DNA of 64,000 nt, taken from positions 124,001 to 188,000 of the forward strand of contig NZ_WBOM01000005.1 of assembly GCF_008973755.1 (NCBI RefSeq), in the 5' to 3' direction. The notes below the pieces were generated by a model. It was given only the letters and a program-made list of their open reading frames with translations. It was not told the origin of the DNA and made no database searches. The position numbers and the translations under genes were made by a program. This DNA is from Nitrincola alkalilacustris. Lineage in GTDB: Bacteria > Pseudomonadota > Gammaproteobacteria > Pseudomonadales > Balneatricaceae. Below, in pieces: positions 23,724-32,107 of the stretch (the first letter of the stretch is position 1; each line of letters opens with the position of its first letter).

Positions 23724-24653
23724 ATGTTTTATCGATTACCACACTGGAGCCGATATGGGGTGCTGCTTCTGTTAGCCATACCACTGATTCTGGTTGGTCT
23801 GCGGTTTATGCCAGCCTCATCGAATGCTGATTTCATGCAGCCTGCTAAATCAATTTCTCATCTGCATGGACTGGGCGTGGATGCTGTCAATGACCGTATT
23901 GTGCTGGCAACGCATCATGGCCTGTTTGCACTGGCAGATGGAGCGCTGTTTCAGATGGGGGATAACCGGGACGACTTTATGGGTTTCTCACAGCATCCGT
24001 ATGATCCAAATATCATTTACGCCAGCGGCCACCCTGCCCGTGGCGGCAATATAGGGGTGATCAAGTCGGAAGATGGCGGGCGTACCTTCAACCGGCTTTT
24101 TACCGGGCTGGAGGGTGAAACGGTTGATTTTCACAGCATGACGATCAGTGCCGCCGATCCCGAGGTGCTGTATGGCAGCTTTGCCGGGCGGTTGTATCGC
24201 AGTGTTGATGCAGCTGTCAGTTGGAGCTTTGCCGACGCAGATGGGCTTCCTGCTCAGGGTGGTTTTTGCTGGGGTGCTCCCTGCCTGGCGGCCAGTGGCA
24301 CCGAACGCGATACAGTTCATGCAGGCACTCCACAGGGAGTGTGGGTGTCTGAGGATCTGGGTGAACGTTGGGTAGCGACAACGGGCCAGACGGGTGCTGT
24401 GGCGGGAGTGGGTAGCAGTCTGCATCAACCGGGTGTGCTGTTTGCACACACGGAATCCTATGGCGTTGCCCGCTCAGCAGATGGTGGGCAGAGCTGGGAA
24501 GCCCGCAATACGGGCCTGCAACTCGAGGCGAATGAGCTGGTGTTTGCCTTTGTCTTCCACCCTCAATTGCCTGACAGAGTCTATCTGGCGACAACCGGGA
24601 ATCAGGTTTATGTCAGTGATGATCAAGGCGATAACTGGGTCAAGTTTCTGTAG
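23724..24653 (+). CDS. Asp-box (BNR) beta-propeller protein of the F510_1955 type
   Basis: A 309-residue protein with an N-terminal signal anchor (YGVLLLLAIPLILVGLRF) and a repeat domain with four Asp-boxes: SEDGGRTF, SEDLGERW, SADGGQSW and SDDQGDNW. Asp-box propellers include sialidases, but no catalytic arginine triad is visible, and relatives annotated as F510_1955 glycosylhydrolases are of unknown role. HLHGLGVD near the mature N-terminus and a Cys pair (FCWGAPCL) are notable. GAGGAG precedes the ATG. It is the fourth gene after the CusR box, which points to a periplasmic role in copper handling rather than sugar metabolism. Confidence 0.75.
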   Translation: MFYRLPHWSRYGVLLLLAIPLILVGLRFMPASSNADFMQPAKSISHLHGLGVDAVNDRIVLATHHGLFALADGALFQMGDNRDDFMGFSQHPYDPNIIYASGHPARGGNIGVIKSEDGGRTFNRLFTGLEGETVDFHSMTISAADPEVLYGSFAGRLYRSVDAAVSWSFADADGLPAQGGFCWGAPCLAASGTERDTVHAGTPQGVWVSEDLGERWVATTGQTGAVAGVGSSLHQPGVLFAHTESYGVARSADGGQSWEARNTGLQLEANELVFAFVFHPQLPDRVYLATTGNQVYVSDDQGDNWVKFL

Positions 24654-24758
24654 CAGCAGTGCCGACAGCGAACAAAGAGCAGTACCGTAAGCATCCCACA
24701 GAGGGTGTTTCGTGTTCAAGGAACATGGTGCGGTGAGCTTTGTAGAGATCTGATCTAC

Positions 24759-24974
24759 TCAGTGCTGGTCATCATCGCGCCGGTCATGGTGATGGTGTCC
24801 ATGCCCTCGATGCATGAAAAAATGCATCAGGGGGCAGATCAGTATGATCAGATATGGCAGAACACCGAGGATATGGCCACGGTGCTGATCCCAGAAGTAG
24901 AGCAGTACCAGTGACACCACAGCGATGGCGATTGGCCAACTGCGTTGCAGGGATGAGTGCTTGATAGGGTTCAT
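24759..24974 (-). CDS. DUF2933-like small His-rich membrane protein
   Basis: A 71-residue protein with two hydrophobic segments (SWPIAIAVVSLVLLYFWDQH and VLPYLIILICPLMHFFMH) ending in a His-rich tail (RGHGHHHHDRRDDDQH). The motif around CPLMHFFMHRGHGHH matches the small DUF2933 proteins found near copper exporters. GGAG lies upstream of the ATG. It is the last gene of the minus-strand copper operon, 18 bases after copA, and converges on the Asp-box protein gene. It probably binds copper at the membrane surface, by inference from the His/Met content and context. Confidence 0.78.
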   Translation of the reverse strand: MNPIKHSSLQRSWPIAIAVVSLVLLYFWDQHRGHILGVLPYLIILICPLMHFFMHRGHGHHHHDRRDDDQH

Positions 24975-24991
24975 GAAGATGCTCCTTCTAG

Positions 24992-27286
24992 TTATCTACT
25001 GAAGTTATCTACTGATGTTATCCACTGAGCGTGTCTGCGCTTCAGTAGCAGAGAGTTGCCTATCACCGATAATGAGCTGGCTGTCATGGCGATAACGCCG
25101 ATCATCGGGTGCAACAGACCCAGAGCGGCCAGCGGGATAGCGGCGGCGTTGTAGGCACTGGCCCAGATCAGGTTCTGTACGATCTTGGCGAAGGTGGCGC
25201 GAGACAGGTGCATCGCTTCGACCACGGCACTCAGTTCACCACGCACCAGGGTGACATCGGCCGCTTCGATGGCGACATCCGCCCCCGCTCCGATGGCAAT
25301 GCCCACATTGGCTTGTTTCAGGGCGGGCGCATCATTGATGCCATCGCCGACCATGGCGACTTTATTACCGTATTGTTCCTGCAGCTTGCGTATGGCATCC
25401 ACCTTGCCTTCCGGTAGCACACCTGCCTGAACTTCATCGATGCCCACTTCGCTGGCAACGGCACGTGCGGCGCGCTCATTGTCACCGGTAATCATGACCA
25501 CATGCAGGCCCAGTGCGTGCATGCCACGAATGGCGGCGACTGAATCCTCTTTGATGGTGTCGGCGACCGCGAGCAGGCCCAGAGCCTGACCGTTCAGTGC
25601 CACCGTGACGACTGTCCGCCCCAGTGATTCGAGTCGGGATAGCTCCTCGTCCAGAGCATCCAGCCCTTTGACGCCATCCTCTTCCAGAAGTCGGCGGTTG
25701 CCTATCAGAACCGCTTCACCGTCGATCTTCCCGGCAACACCTCGTGCGCCGGTGGAATGGAAGTCAGTGACCTGCTCAGGTTCTATGCCCTGTTCACGGG
25801 CACCGGCCACGATCGCTTGGGCGATCGGGTGTTCTGAGGCATTTTCGACACTGGCGGCAAGCTGTAACAGTTGCGACACCTCAATACCGGGGGCAGCGTA
25901 GGTATCGGTCAGTTTGGGTTCGCCTCGGGTGATGGTGCCGGTCTTGTCCAACACCATCACTTTGACATCCTTGAAGGTTTGAATTGCCTCGCCGGAACGG
26001 ATCAGGATGCCGCGTTCCGCGCCGATCCCGGAGCCCACCATCAAAGCGGTCGGTGTGGCAAGGCCCAGCGCACAGGGGCAGGCGATAACCAGCACGGCAA
26101 TCGCGGCGAGCATTGCCAACACCAATGAGCTGGCCTCTGGATTGACCCAAGGCAGGAATAGGGCGCCCCATTCAAGGACTGGCCGCAGGCTGTCAGCGGC
26201 CAGAAGCCAGGCGAATAAGCTACCCAGTGATATCAGAATCACCACCGGGACAAAGCGACCCGTCATGCGGTCAGCGAACTCCTGAATCGGCACGCGTGAG
26301 CCCTGTGCTTCATCAATCAAGCGCACCACCTGAGACAGGAAGGTATCCTTGCCAATGCGCGTTGCCCGCACAAGCAGGCGACCTTCTTTGTTGATCGTGG
26401 CACCGATCACGGTATCGCCGGTGCTTTTGTAGACCGGAACGGATTCGCCAGTGGCGATTGATTCGTCCAGATGGCTTTCGCCGCTGACCACCTCACCGTC
26501 GGTCGGCACCTTATCACCGGGTCGTAACACCATGATATCGCCGACCTGCAACTCGTCTATGGCGATGTCGATCTCCTGTCCATCACGCTCAACACGGGCT
26601 GTTTTTGCCCCCAGCGTCAACAGACTGCGGATCGCCTGTGATGCCCGCCCTTTGGCGCGAGCCTCAAGATAGCGACCGAGGAGATGGAAGGTCATGATGG
26701 TTGCAGCCATCTCTACGAAAGAGGTCATGGGGTAGATAAACCCAATCAGACCGATTATGTAGGGTGGTAAACTGCCCAGCGAGATCAGTACATCCATATT
26801 GAACGTGCGGTTGGTCAGTGATCGCCACGAGGCTTTATGAGTGGCCGCACCGCCGTACAGAAACACCACCGGGAACGCCAGCAACACAACGATCAGCAGA
26901 TATCCCGGCAGCGGTTGCCAGAACATATGCGGTATCATCAGTAACATGATCAGCGTGGTGGGGATGCCCGCGATCCACAGGCGCTTTTTGGCGGTGTCCA
27001 GATAGGCTTCGTCGATCTCTGTATCTGCCGGACCTTGATCATCCAGTGCATCATTTCGCACAGCGGCGACGTCATAGCCAGCCCCTTCGACAGCAAGGCG
27101 CAGTTGCTCACCATCCGGGCCACCCGGCTGAACAGTAACCTCCACCCGGTGGTTGGCGATATTGGTATGGATCTCGCCGACGCCATCAAGGCGAGTGAGT
27201 GTCTGGCGGACAATACCGGCACAGTGGTCGCTGCCCATGCCGGGTACGGTCAGTTTGAATAGCGTGCTCTGAACATCTGCTGACAT
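24992..27286 (-). CDS. copA: Copper-translocating P1B-type ATPase
   Basis: A 764-residue P1B-type ATPase. All core motifs are present: CPC in the membrane (IACPCALGLATPTALM), phosphorylation site DKTGTITRGEP, TGES actuator, HP dipeptide (ASEHPIAQA) and GDGINDAPAL. Eight membrane helices fit the family. The single N-terminal HMA domain reads VPGMGSDHCAGIV, so the first cysteine of the usual CxxC is serine, leaving one cysteine with a neighbouring His. The start at 27286 follows GGGAG; nine more in-frame residues are possible. Its substrate is most likely Cu(I), supported by the Met-rich and DUF2933 neighbours. It could serve export or oxidase assembly. Confidence 0.94.
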   Translation of the reverse strand: MSADVQSTLFKLTVPGMGSDHCAGIVRQTLTRLDGVGEIHTNIANHRVEVTVQPGGPDGEQLRLAVEGAGYDVAAVRNDALDDQGPADTEIDEAYLDTAKKRLWIAGIPTTLIMLLMIPHMFWQPLPGYLLIVVLLAFPVVFLYGGAATHKASWRSLTNRTFNMDVLISLGSLPPYIIGLIGFIYPMTSFVEMAATIMTFHLLGRYLEARAKGRASQAIRSLLTLGAKTARVERDGQEIDIAIDELQVGDIMVLRPGDKVPTDGEVVSGESHLDESIATGESVPVYKSTGDTVIGATINKEGRLLVRATRIGKDTFLSQVVRLIDEAQGSRVPIQEFADRMTGRFVPVVILISLGSLFAWLLAADSLRPVLEWGALFLPWVNPEASSLVLAMLAAIAVLVIACPCALGLATPTALMVGSGIGAERGILIRSGEAIQTFKDVKVMVLDKTGTITRGEPKLTDTYAAPGIEVSQLLQLAASVENASEHPIAQAIVAGAREQGIEPEQVTDFHSTGARGVAGKIDGEAVLIGNRRLLEEDGVKGLDALDEELSRLESLGRTVVTVALNGQALGLLAVADTIKEDSVAAIRGMHALGLHVVMITGDNERAARAVASEVGIDEVQAGVLPEGKVDAIRKLQEQYGNKVAMVGDGINDAPALKQANVGIAIGAGADVAIEAADVTLVRGELSAVVEAMHLSRATFAKIVQNLIWASAYNAAAIPLAALGLLHPMIGVIAMTASSLSVIGNSLLLKRRHAQWITSVDNFSR

Positions 27287-27321
27287 GATCTGTCTCCCTT
27301 TGAAATCTGGCATTGATATCG

Positions 27322-27352
27322 GGCCATCGCGGAGTTTCCATCTGCGATGGCC
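27322..27352. other. Intercistronic hairpin upstream of copA
   Basis: GGCCATCGC (27322-27330) pairs perfectly with GCGATGGCC (27344-27352) across a 13-base loop, between the Met-rich gene and copA. There is no T-tract on the transcribed strand, so it looks like an mRNA-processing or stability hairpin rather than a terminator. Confidence 0.5.
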
Positions 27353-27373
27353 TGGTGCCAGTGTCGTGACTGA

Positions 27374-28024
27374 TCAGTGGTGAGCCGCGTGGTCTGTCTC
27401 ATCACTGTTGGTCGCTGGTGACTCTATCAAGGTCTGACGTTGTTCATCCGTCAGCAGATCCTGAATGGCGTTATTCAGCTTGATGCGTGCAACAAGCATT
27501 TCACCATGCATCTCGGCAATTTGACTGTGCAGTGCCTTGATTTCATCAGGGTTCGGACGATCTGATGACATTTTCTCCATCAGGTCTTCGCGCAGATTCA
27601 TCAGTTGGCCCATCTGTTCGAACTGAATGGGTCGGTGAGCGTGTCTGAGCTTGCGAACCTCTAACCGTTGCTCAGGTGTCAGTTGGGCATGCATACCAGC
27701 CCCCATCATACCCATGCCGCCTTCCATCATGGGGCAGGAATTCATCATGCCGCCTCCCATGCCCGACATCATGCCGCCCTGCATGCCGCCGCTCATCATG
27801 CCACCCATCATGCCCATTCCACCCTTACTCATGGGTGAATCAGCTTCTGACTTCATGCCGGACTGCCCACTGGGCATGCTTTCCATCATGCCAGAGCCCA
27901 TCATGCCCGAACCCATGCCCGAGCCCATACCCGAACCCATGCCCTGAGCAATGACCTGGCTGGACATGGCGGTTAACAAGAGTATGGTTAAGCCTTGTAA
28001 CAGACTGTTTTTTGAAATATTCAT
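27374..28024 (-). CDS. Met-rich periplasmic Spy/CnrR-like protein
   Basis: About 216 residues with an N-terminal signal peptide (LLQGLTILLLTAMSSQVIAQ). A Gly/Met-rich region of roughly 90 residues follows, built from GMGSG- and GGMM-type repeats with some 30 methionines. The C-terminal third is a helical domain (LTPEQRLEVRKLRHAH to LLTDEQRQTL) like the LTxxQ hairpins of Spy/CpxP/CnrR proteins. It ends DHAAHH. Met-rich segments bind Cu(I) in the periplasm. The start follows AGGAG. It lies between a small exported protein and copA in one minus-strand operon. Confidence 0.85.
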   Translation of the reverse strand: MNISKNSLLQGLTILLLTAMSSQVIAQGMGSGMGSGMGSGMMGSGMMESMPSGQSGMKSEADSPMSKGGMGMMGGMMSGGMQGGMMSGMGGGMMNSCPMMEGGMGMMGAGMHAQLTPEQRLEVRKLRHAHRPIQFEQMGQLMNLREDLMEKMSSDRPNPDEIKALHSQIAEMHGEMLVARIKLNNAIQDLLTDEQRQTLIESPATNSDETDHAAHH

Positions 28025-28117
28025 GACTATTCTCCTGGCAGGCAAAGCCTGCATTCATTGCACTGAAAAAGATCTGGATTGTTTCTTACGTCAACGGCTA
28101 TCGCTGCGTGCGATCAC

Positions 28118-28501
28118 TCATAAACGCAGGCGTTGTGTCAGTAAGAATATTGGTGCAGATGAGGAGAGGTGATAGGTCGCAGTCGGGATACTGGTTGACT
28201 GATAGTTTGCCAGTCCGGATAAATCAGCCAGCTGTAACAGGAAAAAATCAGGCTTCAGCTCGGGTTTGACATGTCTTGATTGGACCAGTGCATCCTGTGA
28301 AGAGTTTACAGAATGACAGTGATGTTCGTTGTGGGGTAGCTCCAGGCCAGACCACTGATGCTCCGTACTGGATGTTGCCGCATGTGCATTGGCAGTCGTG
28401 CAGAGATGCAATATGGAGAAAACAATCAGAAACAATACAACCCCTGCGGCCAGTAAGGCCGAGTGGAAAGGTTGTTTGCTACTGATCGCACGTGAGTACA
28501 T
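28118..28501 (-). CDS. Unrecognised exported protein heading the copper operon
   Basis: A 127-residue protein with an N-terminal hydrophobic segment (ALLAAGVVLFLIVFSILHLC) and then a short His/Cys cluster (PHNEHHCHSVNS) that could coordinate copper. The C-terminal part is of ordinary composition (DFFLLQLADLSGLANY). I recognise no family; small secreted proteins of this kind, including DUF2946-like ones, are frequent in copper loci. It is the first gene of the minus-strand operon, and a perfect FNR/Anr box lies 60 bases upstream of its start codon. Confidence 0.6.
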   Translation of the reverse strand: MYSRAISSKQPFHSALLAAGVVLFLIVFSILHLCTTANAHAATSSTEHQWSGLELPHNEHHCHSVNSSQDALVQSRHVKPELKPDFFLLQLADLSGLANYQSTSIPTATYHLSSSAPIFLLTQRLRL

Positions 28502-28560
28502 TAGTTGTGGCTCTTGAGTTGATCATGGGTACAGCTTAGTCAATTTACAGCACATTGGTG

Positions 28561-28574
28561 TTGATCTGTATCAA
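28561..28574. promoter_or_regulatory. FNR/Anr box
   Basis: TTGAT-CTGT-ATCAA matches the FNR/Anr consensus TTGATNNNNATCAA perfectly, extended by one more pair (GTTGAT/ATCAAC). Its centre is 66 bases from the start of the minus-strand copper operon, leaving room for a class II promoter at -41.5. It could also drive the plus-strand operon at 28746, where GATGAT at 28596-28601 would be a suitable -10. Confidence 0.72.
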
Positions 28575-28745
28575 CGGGAGTATTTATTAGAGATTGATGA
28601 TTCCGTCTGTAGTAGTCCATCCTACCCTGTAAGTGCCTGGTACATAATGTTTCACTGTCGGTCTGTATAATTGCTGCTGGATTTGTACAGCTGTTTGAGC
28701 TGATATAATGTTTGCTGAAACTACCGCCACCGACAAGGAGTAAGA

Positions 28746-29315
28746 GTGGATACCAGCCAGTTATTGATCAACGCGTTGTTGTTCGTATTTTTGCCCCTGT
28801 GGGGGATAGTGGGCTTCTTTGACTGGTGTTGCCATCGTGCCACGCAGATCGAGTCCACATCTGGTCTTAAAGAGTCGCTGATGCACTCGGTCATGGGGAT
28901 ACAGGTGGGGATTCCGATCCTGATGTGCCTGTTGTTCCAGGTGAATGTGCTGGTGCTGCTGGTGTGTCTGGGTGCCTGGTTATTGCACGAGGCAGTGGCA
29001 CACTGGGATGTTCATTATGCGTCTCCCCGACGTTTTATCAGTATCTGGGAGATGCATGCGCACAGCTATCTTGCGACCCTGCCGTTTTACATGCTGGCGA
29101 TGATCTTTATCATCAATTGGCCGGTAGTGTTGGATCTGGTGCAGTTCAACTGGGTGGGACAGATGAGTCTTACTCGGGTGGATAATCCACATGGTGGTGA
29201 AGGGTATCTGGCATTTTATCTGACCTTTATGGCAATACTCTGCGGATTACCCTATCTGGAGGAGAACCTGCGCTGCTTGCATCAAGCGCTGAAACAGCGG
29301 GGGCGTGCAGCATGA
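28746..29315 (+). CDS. Unrecognised His-rich integral membrane protein
   Basis: A 189-residue protein with about five hydrophobic helices and histidines clustered at the membrane face: H29 (DWCCHRA), H81/H86/H90 (HEAVAHWDVH) and H104/H106 (MHAHS). The HxxxxHxxxH and HxH spacing is reminiscent of membrane-bound diiron hydroxylases and desaturases, but the usual eight-histidine pattern is incomplete and I do not assign it. The start is a GTG with AAGGAG upstream. It overlaps the KAS III-like gene by four bases (ATGA), so the two are translationally coupled. Confidence 0.75.
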   Translation: MDTSQLLINALLFVFLPLWGIVGFFDWCCHRATQIESTSGLKESLMHSVMGIQVGIPILMCLLFQVNVLVLLVCLGAWLLHEAVAHWDVHYASPRRFISIWEMHAHSYLATLPFYMLAMIFIINWPVVLDLVQFNWVGQMSLTRVDNPHGGEGYLAFYLTFMAILCGLPYLEENLRCLHQALKQRGRAA

Positions 29316-30424
29316 GTGTCTATATCACCAGTACCGGCCATTATCTGCCCGGTGAGCCGATCGATAATGACCGGATTGAAGAGGTGTTGGGGCAGATAAA
29401 TGGTAAACCCAGTCGCCTGAAACGCCGCATTCTGCAGTCCAATGGCATTCATACCCGCCACTATGCGATAGATCAGGATCACAACACACTGATCAGTAAC
29501 AGCGAGATGGCGGCCAGAGCCGGGCAGGTGTGTCTGGATCAGAGCTATCTCAGTGCGCGTCAGGTGAAGATGCTCAGTGCTGCGACCAGCCAAGGCGATC
29601 TGGTGCTGCCGGGGTTTGGCAGTATGGTGCAGGCGGAGCTGGGGTTGTCGGATATAGAGCTGCACACCAGTCACGGTATCTGCTCCAGTGGCATGATGGC
29701 ATTAAAAGCGGCCTATACCAGTCTCAAGGCGGGTGAGCAGCCCAATGCACTGGTGATAGCGAGTGAACTGGCGTCGCGCCTGTTCAAAGCGACACGTTAT
29801 GAGGCCGCCGGCGATGAAGTCGATTTCAATGCTGAGTTTCTGCGCTGGATGCTGTCAGACGGTGCCGGTGCCATGCTGCTGGAGGCTCGGCCACGGGGGC
29901 AGTGTTTTCGTATCGACTGGATCAGAAGCTTCTCGCATGCTGATGCCTATCCGGTCTGCATGAGTGTCGGATTGCCGACCTCTGCCAACCGCCTGCAGAG
30001 CTGGCAGGATTTTCCTACCTATGCCGAGGCAGAGGCCGCTGGTGCGCTGCTGATCCGACAGGATGTGCGCTTGCTGGAGAATATCGTCAAGCTGGGAGTG
30101 GATGGTTGCCTGAGGCTGATTGATGAGGGGTTGATCGATATCCCGAAGGTGGATCATCTGCTGTGTCATTACTCGTCGCACTACTTCCGCAGCCGTATCT
30201 TCGACATGCTGCAGCAGGCAGGAGCCGCAATACCGGAAGAAAAGTGGTACACCAATCTCTATACGCGTGGGAACACAGGTTGTGCTTCGATTTTCATCAT
30301 GCTGGATGAGTTCCGGCGCACTCAGCCATGGCAGGCAGGGCAGACGATCCTGTGCATGGTGCCGGAGAGTGGTCGGTTCAATAACGTTTATATGCAACTG
30401 ACAGTGGTCTGTGAACAGGGCTGA
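29312..30424 (+). CDS. KAS III (FabH)-like 3-oxoacyl synthase
   Basis: A 370-residue thiolase-fold enzyme of the ketoacyl synthase III family. The Cys-His-Asn triad is intact: C124 (GICSSGMMAL), H286 (LLCHYSSH) and N321 (RGNTGCAS). It is longer than housekeeping FabH (about 317) and more divergent, with N-terminal PGEPIDNDRIEEVLGQ and RRILQSNGIHTRHYA. Such variants usually start or extend specialised acyl chains or make esters. Upstream and downstream genes overlap or abut it, indicating an operon for modifying an acyl substrate. It is not in a fab cluster. The acyl donor and acceptor are unknown. Confidence 0.87.
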   Translation: MSVYITSTGHYLPGEPIDNDRIEEVLGQINGKPSRLKRRILQSNGIHTRHYAIDQDHNTLISNSEMAARAGQVCLDQSYLSARQVKMLSAATSQGDLVLPGFGSMVQAELGLSDIELHTSHGICSSGMMALKAAYTSLKAGEQPNALVIASELASRLFKATRYEAAGDEVDFNAEFLRWMLSDGAGAMLLEARPRGQCFRIDWIRSFSHADAYPVCMSVGLPTSANRLQSWQDFPTYAEAEAAGALLIRQDVRLLENIVKLGVDGCLRLIDEGLIDIPKVDHLLCHYSSHYFRSRIFDMLQQAGAAIPEEKWYTNLYTRGNTGCASIFIMLDEFRRTQPWQAGQTILCMVPESGRFNNVYMQLTVVCEQG

Positions 30425-30434
30425 GGAGATAAGA

Positions 30435-30479
30435 ATGGAGCAGAAAGCCATGGAGCAGAAAGTCATGGAACAGAAAGTC
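30435..30479 (+). repeat. Triplicated 15-base unit at the start of the diiron oxidase gene
   Basis: The unit ATGGARCAGAAAGYC occurs three times in tandem, encoding MEQKA/MEQKV/MEQKV. Each copy offers a start codon, and copy-number change would stay in frame. Confidence 0.85.
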
Positions 30480-31151
30480 ACCACCGAAACCGGTCAGGCC
30501 TGCCTGCAGGGATTGATGCGGACCTGGTTTGAGTTTGAACGGCAGCTGGGCAGAGTGCCGGTGATACAGCGCCTGGAACGCGGCCAGTTTACACGTGAGG
30601 ATTATCGGCGGTTGCTGCTGAACCTGCGTCAGCAGGTGGTAGAGGGCGCACGATGGATTACCCGCTGTGCCTCGAGCTTTGACCGGGATTTTGCCGATGT
30701 GCGCTCCGAAGTGATCGGCCATGCCAAGGATGAGCACCGTGATTATGAGATACTGGAGCAGGATTATGTCGCTGCCGGTGGTGATCTGGCCGAGATACAG
30801 CAGGCGCAGCGTAATGCCGGGACCGAAGCGTTGCATGCGTTTCTGATGTACCGTGCCAGCCAGCCCAACCCGGTGGATCTGATCGGTGCGATGTGGATCA
30901 TCGAAGGGCTGGGGCAGAAGATGGCTTCCGACTGGGCGGAGCGGGTCGATCAGGCGACGGATGGCGATGGCAGTTATACCCGGTTCATGCGCTATCATGG
31001 CGAGAATGACGACGATCATCTGGATAAACTCTATGGTTTGATCGATCGCGTCTGCCAGAGCACTGAGGCGCAGCAGTCGATCATCCGCACCGCACGTGTG
31101 GTGGCGCGCCTGTATGCCCTTCAACTTGAAGAGGTGGATCATCATGGCTAA
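30435..31151 (+). CDS. Heme-oxygenase-like diiron oxidase (HDO/TenA fold)
   Basis: A 238-residue helical protein of the iron-containing redox enzyme family (TenA/PqqC fold). Candidate diiron ligands are in the expected order: E70 (VVEGARW), H101 with E100 (AKDEHRDYE), E157 (WIIEGLG), H188, D192/D194 and H195 (YHGENDDDHLDKL). Family relatives include UndA, SznF and BesC, which activate oxygen to oxidise fatty acids or amino acids. The start at 30435 has GAGGAG upstream. A triplicated 15-base unit encodes MEQKxMEQKVMEQKV, giving three possible in-frame ATGs. It overlaps the next gene by eight bases. Confidence 0.85.
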   Translation: MEQKAMEQKVMEQKVTTETGQACLQGLMRTWFEFERQLGRVPVIQRLERGQFTREDYRRLLLNLRQQVVEGARWITRCASSFDRDFADVRSEVIGHAKDEHRDYEILEQDYVAAGGDLAEIQQAQRNAGTEALHAFLMYRASQPNPVDLIGAMWIIEGLGQKMASDWAERVDQATDGDGSYTRFMRYHGENDDDHLDKLYGLIDRVCQSTEAQQSIIRTARVVARLYALQLEEVDHHG

Positions 31152-31995
31152 GTCGCGCAGCGCCTTTATCCGTGCCGTGGAGTTCGATAACTCTCTGCCG
31201 ATTGAGCCAGCGGCTGTGCAGCTCTGGCTCAAGGATCTGGATAATCCGATGCGCTGGTCAGTGCGCCCGCTGTTGCAGTTCCTGTTCGCGATCCTGCTGC
31301 ATCTGGTGTGGTTCTTCAAACGCCTGCCGCTGCCGCAGTTCAGCGCTCACAAGCTGCTGCAAAGTCTTATCTGCTGGTTCTGCGAGCACTTTGTCAGTGT
31401 CGAGGCCAACCAACTGATTCTGCGTCACTTTGCCACCGAGTCGAATATTCTGAATTTTCTGGCAGATAATACGCGCGCCGATCGGGCCGGGGAGGCGGCT
31501 CCGGTTCAGCTTTACCCTGACTCGATCAGAGGTATGCTGGTGGATAGCTTCGTAGAGCATGATCAGGAGCTGTTTCGTCTGTTCCGTGAGATGGGCCCTT
31601 GGCAGAATCGACAACCTCTAAAGGTGGATGAGGTCGACTGGAGCAACTGGAAGCCGATCGATATGGAGGCGTTCAGGATTGAGAAGCGGCGTACTCAGGT
31701 GTTCGATTTTGAAACCTCGCATTCTCTGTTCATGTGTCTGTTCTGCCTGCTGCTGACGCGTGAGGAGTATCGGGATGCGATCAACGGCTTCAATCTGGAT
31801 CAATCGATTGCGATCCGTATCGGCCAGTTGATCGGTGATGACTCACTGGCCGAGATGGCGTACAACAAATATCCCCACTATCTGGTCGGGCCGTGGAATC
31901 TGAGCCAGCGCTTCCTGATGCATGGCTTTTTCACTGAGCATCTGTATGCCAGGCTTGAAGCCTTGCGCACACAAACCGACGCTTCTGAAGCGTGA
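31144..31995 (+). CDS. Unrecognised protein with membrane segment and acidic/His pairs (DUF6999-like)
   Basis: A 283-residue protein, possibly of the DUF6999 group often found near diiron oxygenases; this assignment is tentative. A hydrophobic stretch (LLQFLFAILLHLVWFFKRL) lies at about residues 41-60 and a second around SLFMCLFCLLL. Glu/His pairs recur: VEANQLILRHFATE, FVEHDQELF, FETSHSLF and the C-terminal HGFFTEHLYARL. These could form a second metal-binding helical bundle. Its ATG lies inside the stop region of the diiron oxidase gene (eight-base overlap), so it belongs to the four-gene operon starting at 28746. Function unknown. Confidence 0.75.
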   Translation: MAKSRSAFIRAVEFDNSLPIEPAAVQLWLKDLDNPMRWSVRPLLQFLFAILLHLVWFFKRLPLPQFSAHKLLQSLICWFCEHFVSVEANQLILRHFATESNILNFLADNTRADRAGEAAPVQLYPDSIRGMLVDSFVEHDQELFRLFREMGPWQNRQPLKVDEVDWSNWKPIDMEAFRIEKRRTQVFDFETSHSLFMCLFCLLLTREEYRDAINGFNLDQSIAIRIGQLIGDDSLAEMAYNKYPHYLVGPWNLSQRFLMHGFFTEHLYARLEALRTQTDASEA

Positions 31996-32107
31996 TGGCT
32001 TGGTTGCTGGTAATTGGTTCGCTGGTAACTTGTTCAATGACAACCAGCTCAATGCTAAACTGCCCCCCATCATCAATTATGGTCATTTAATTTAGCCGGA
32101 GAGCTCT

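Noticed and set aside
23724-24653. Sialidase
   Set aside because: Asp-boxes are present, but no arginine triad or sugar-related neighbours can be seen.
24705-24914. A small plus-strand ORF between the Asp-box protein and copper genes
   Set aside because: It is antisense to the DUF2933-like gene, which has a ribosome site, membrane helices and a His-rich tail.
27651-27947. Met/Pro-rich frames on the plus strand opposite the Met-rich copper protein
   Set aside because: The Met/Pro content is produced by reading the GGCATCAT-type repeats backwards; the minus-strand protein has a signal peptide and a folded C-terminal domain.
30378-31319. A 313-codon open frame on the minus strand opposite the diiron oxidase gene
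   Set aside because: It lies antisense to well-supported overlapping genes, has a composition (many His, Gln, Arg) typical of antisense frames and no recognisable domain or ribosome site.
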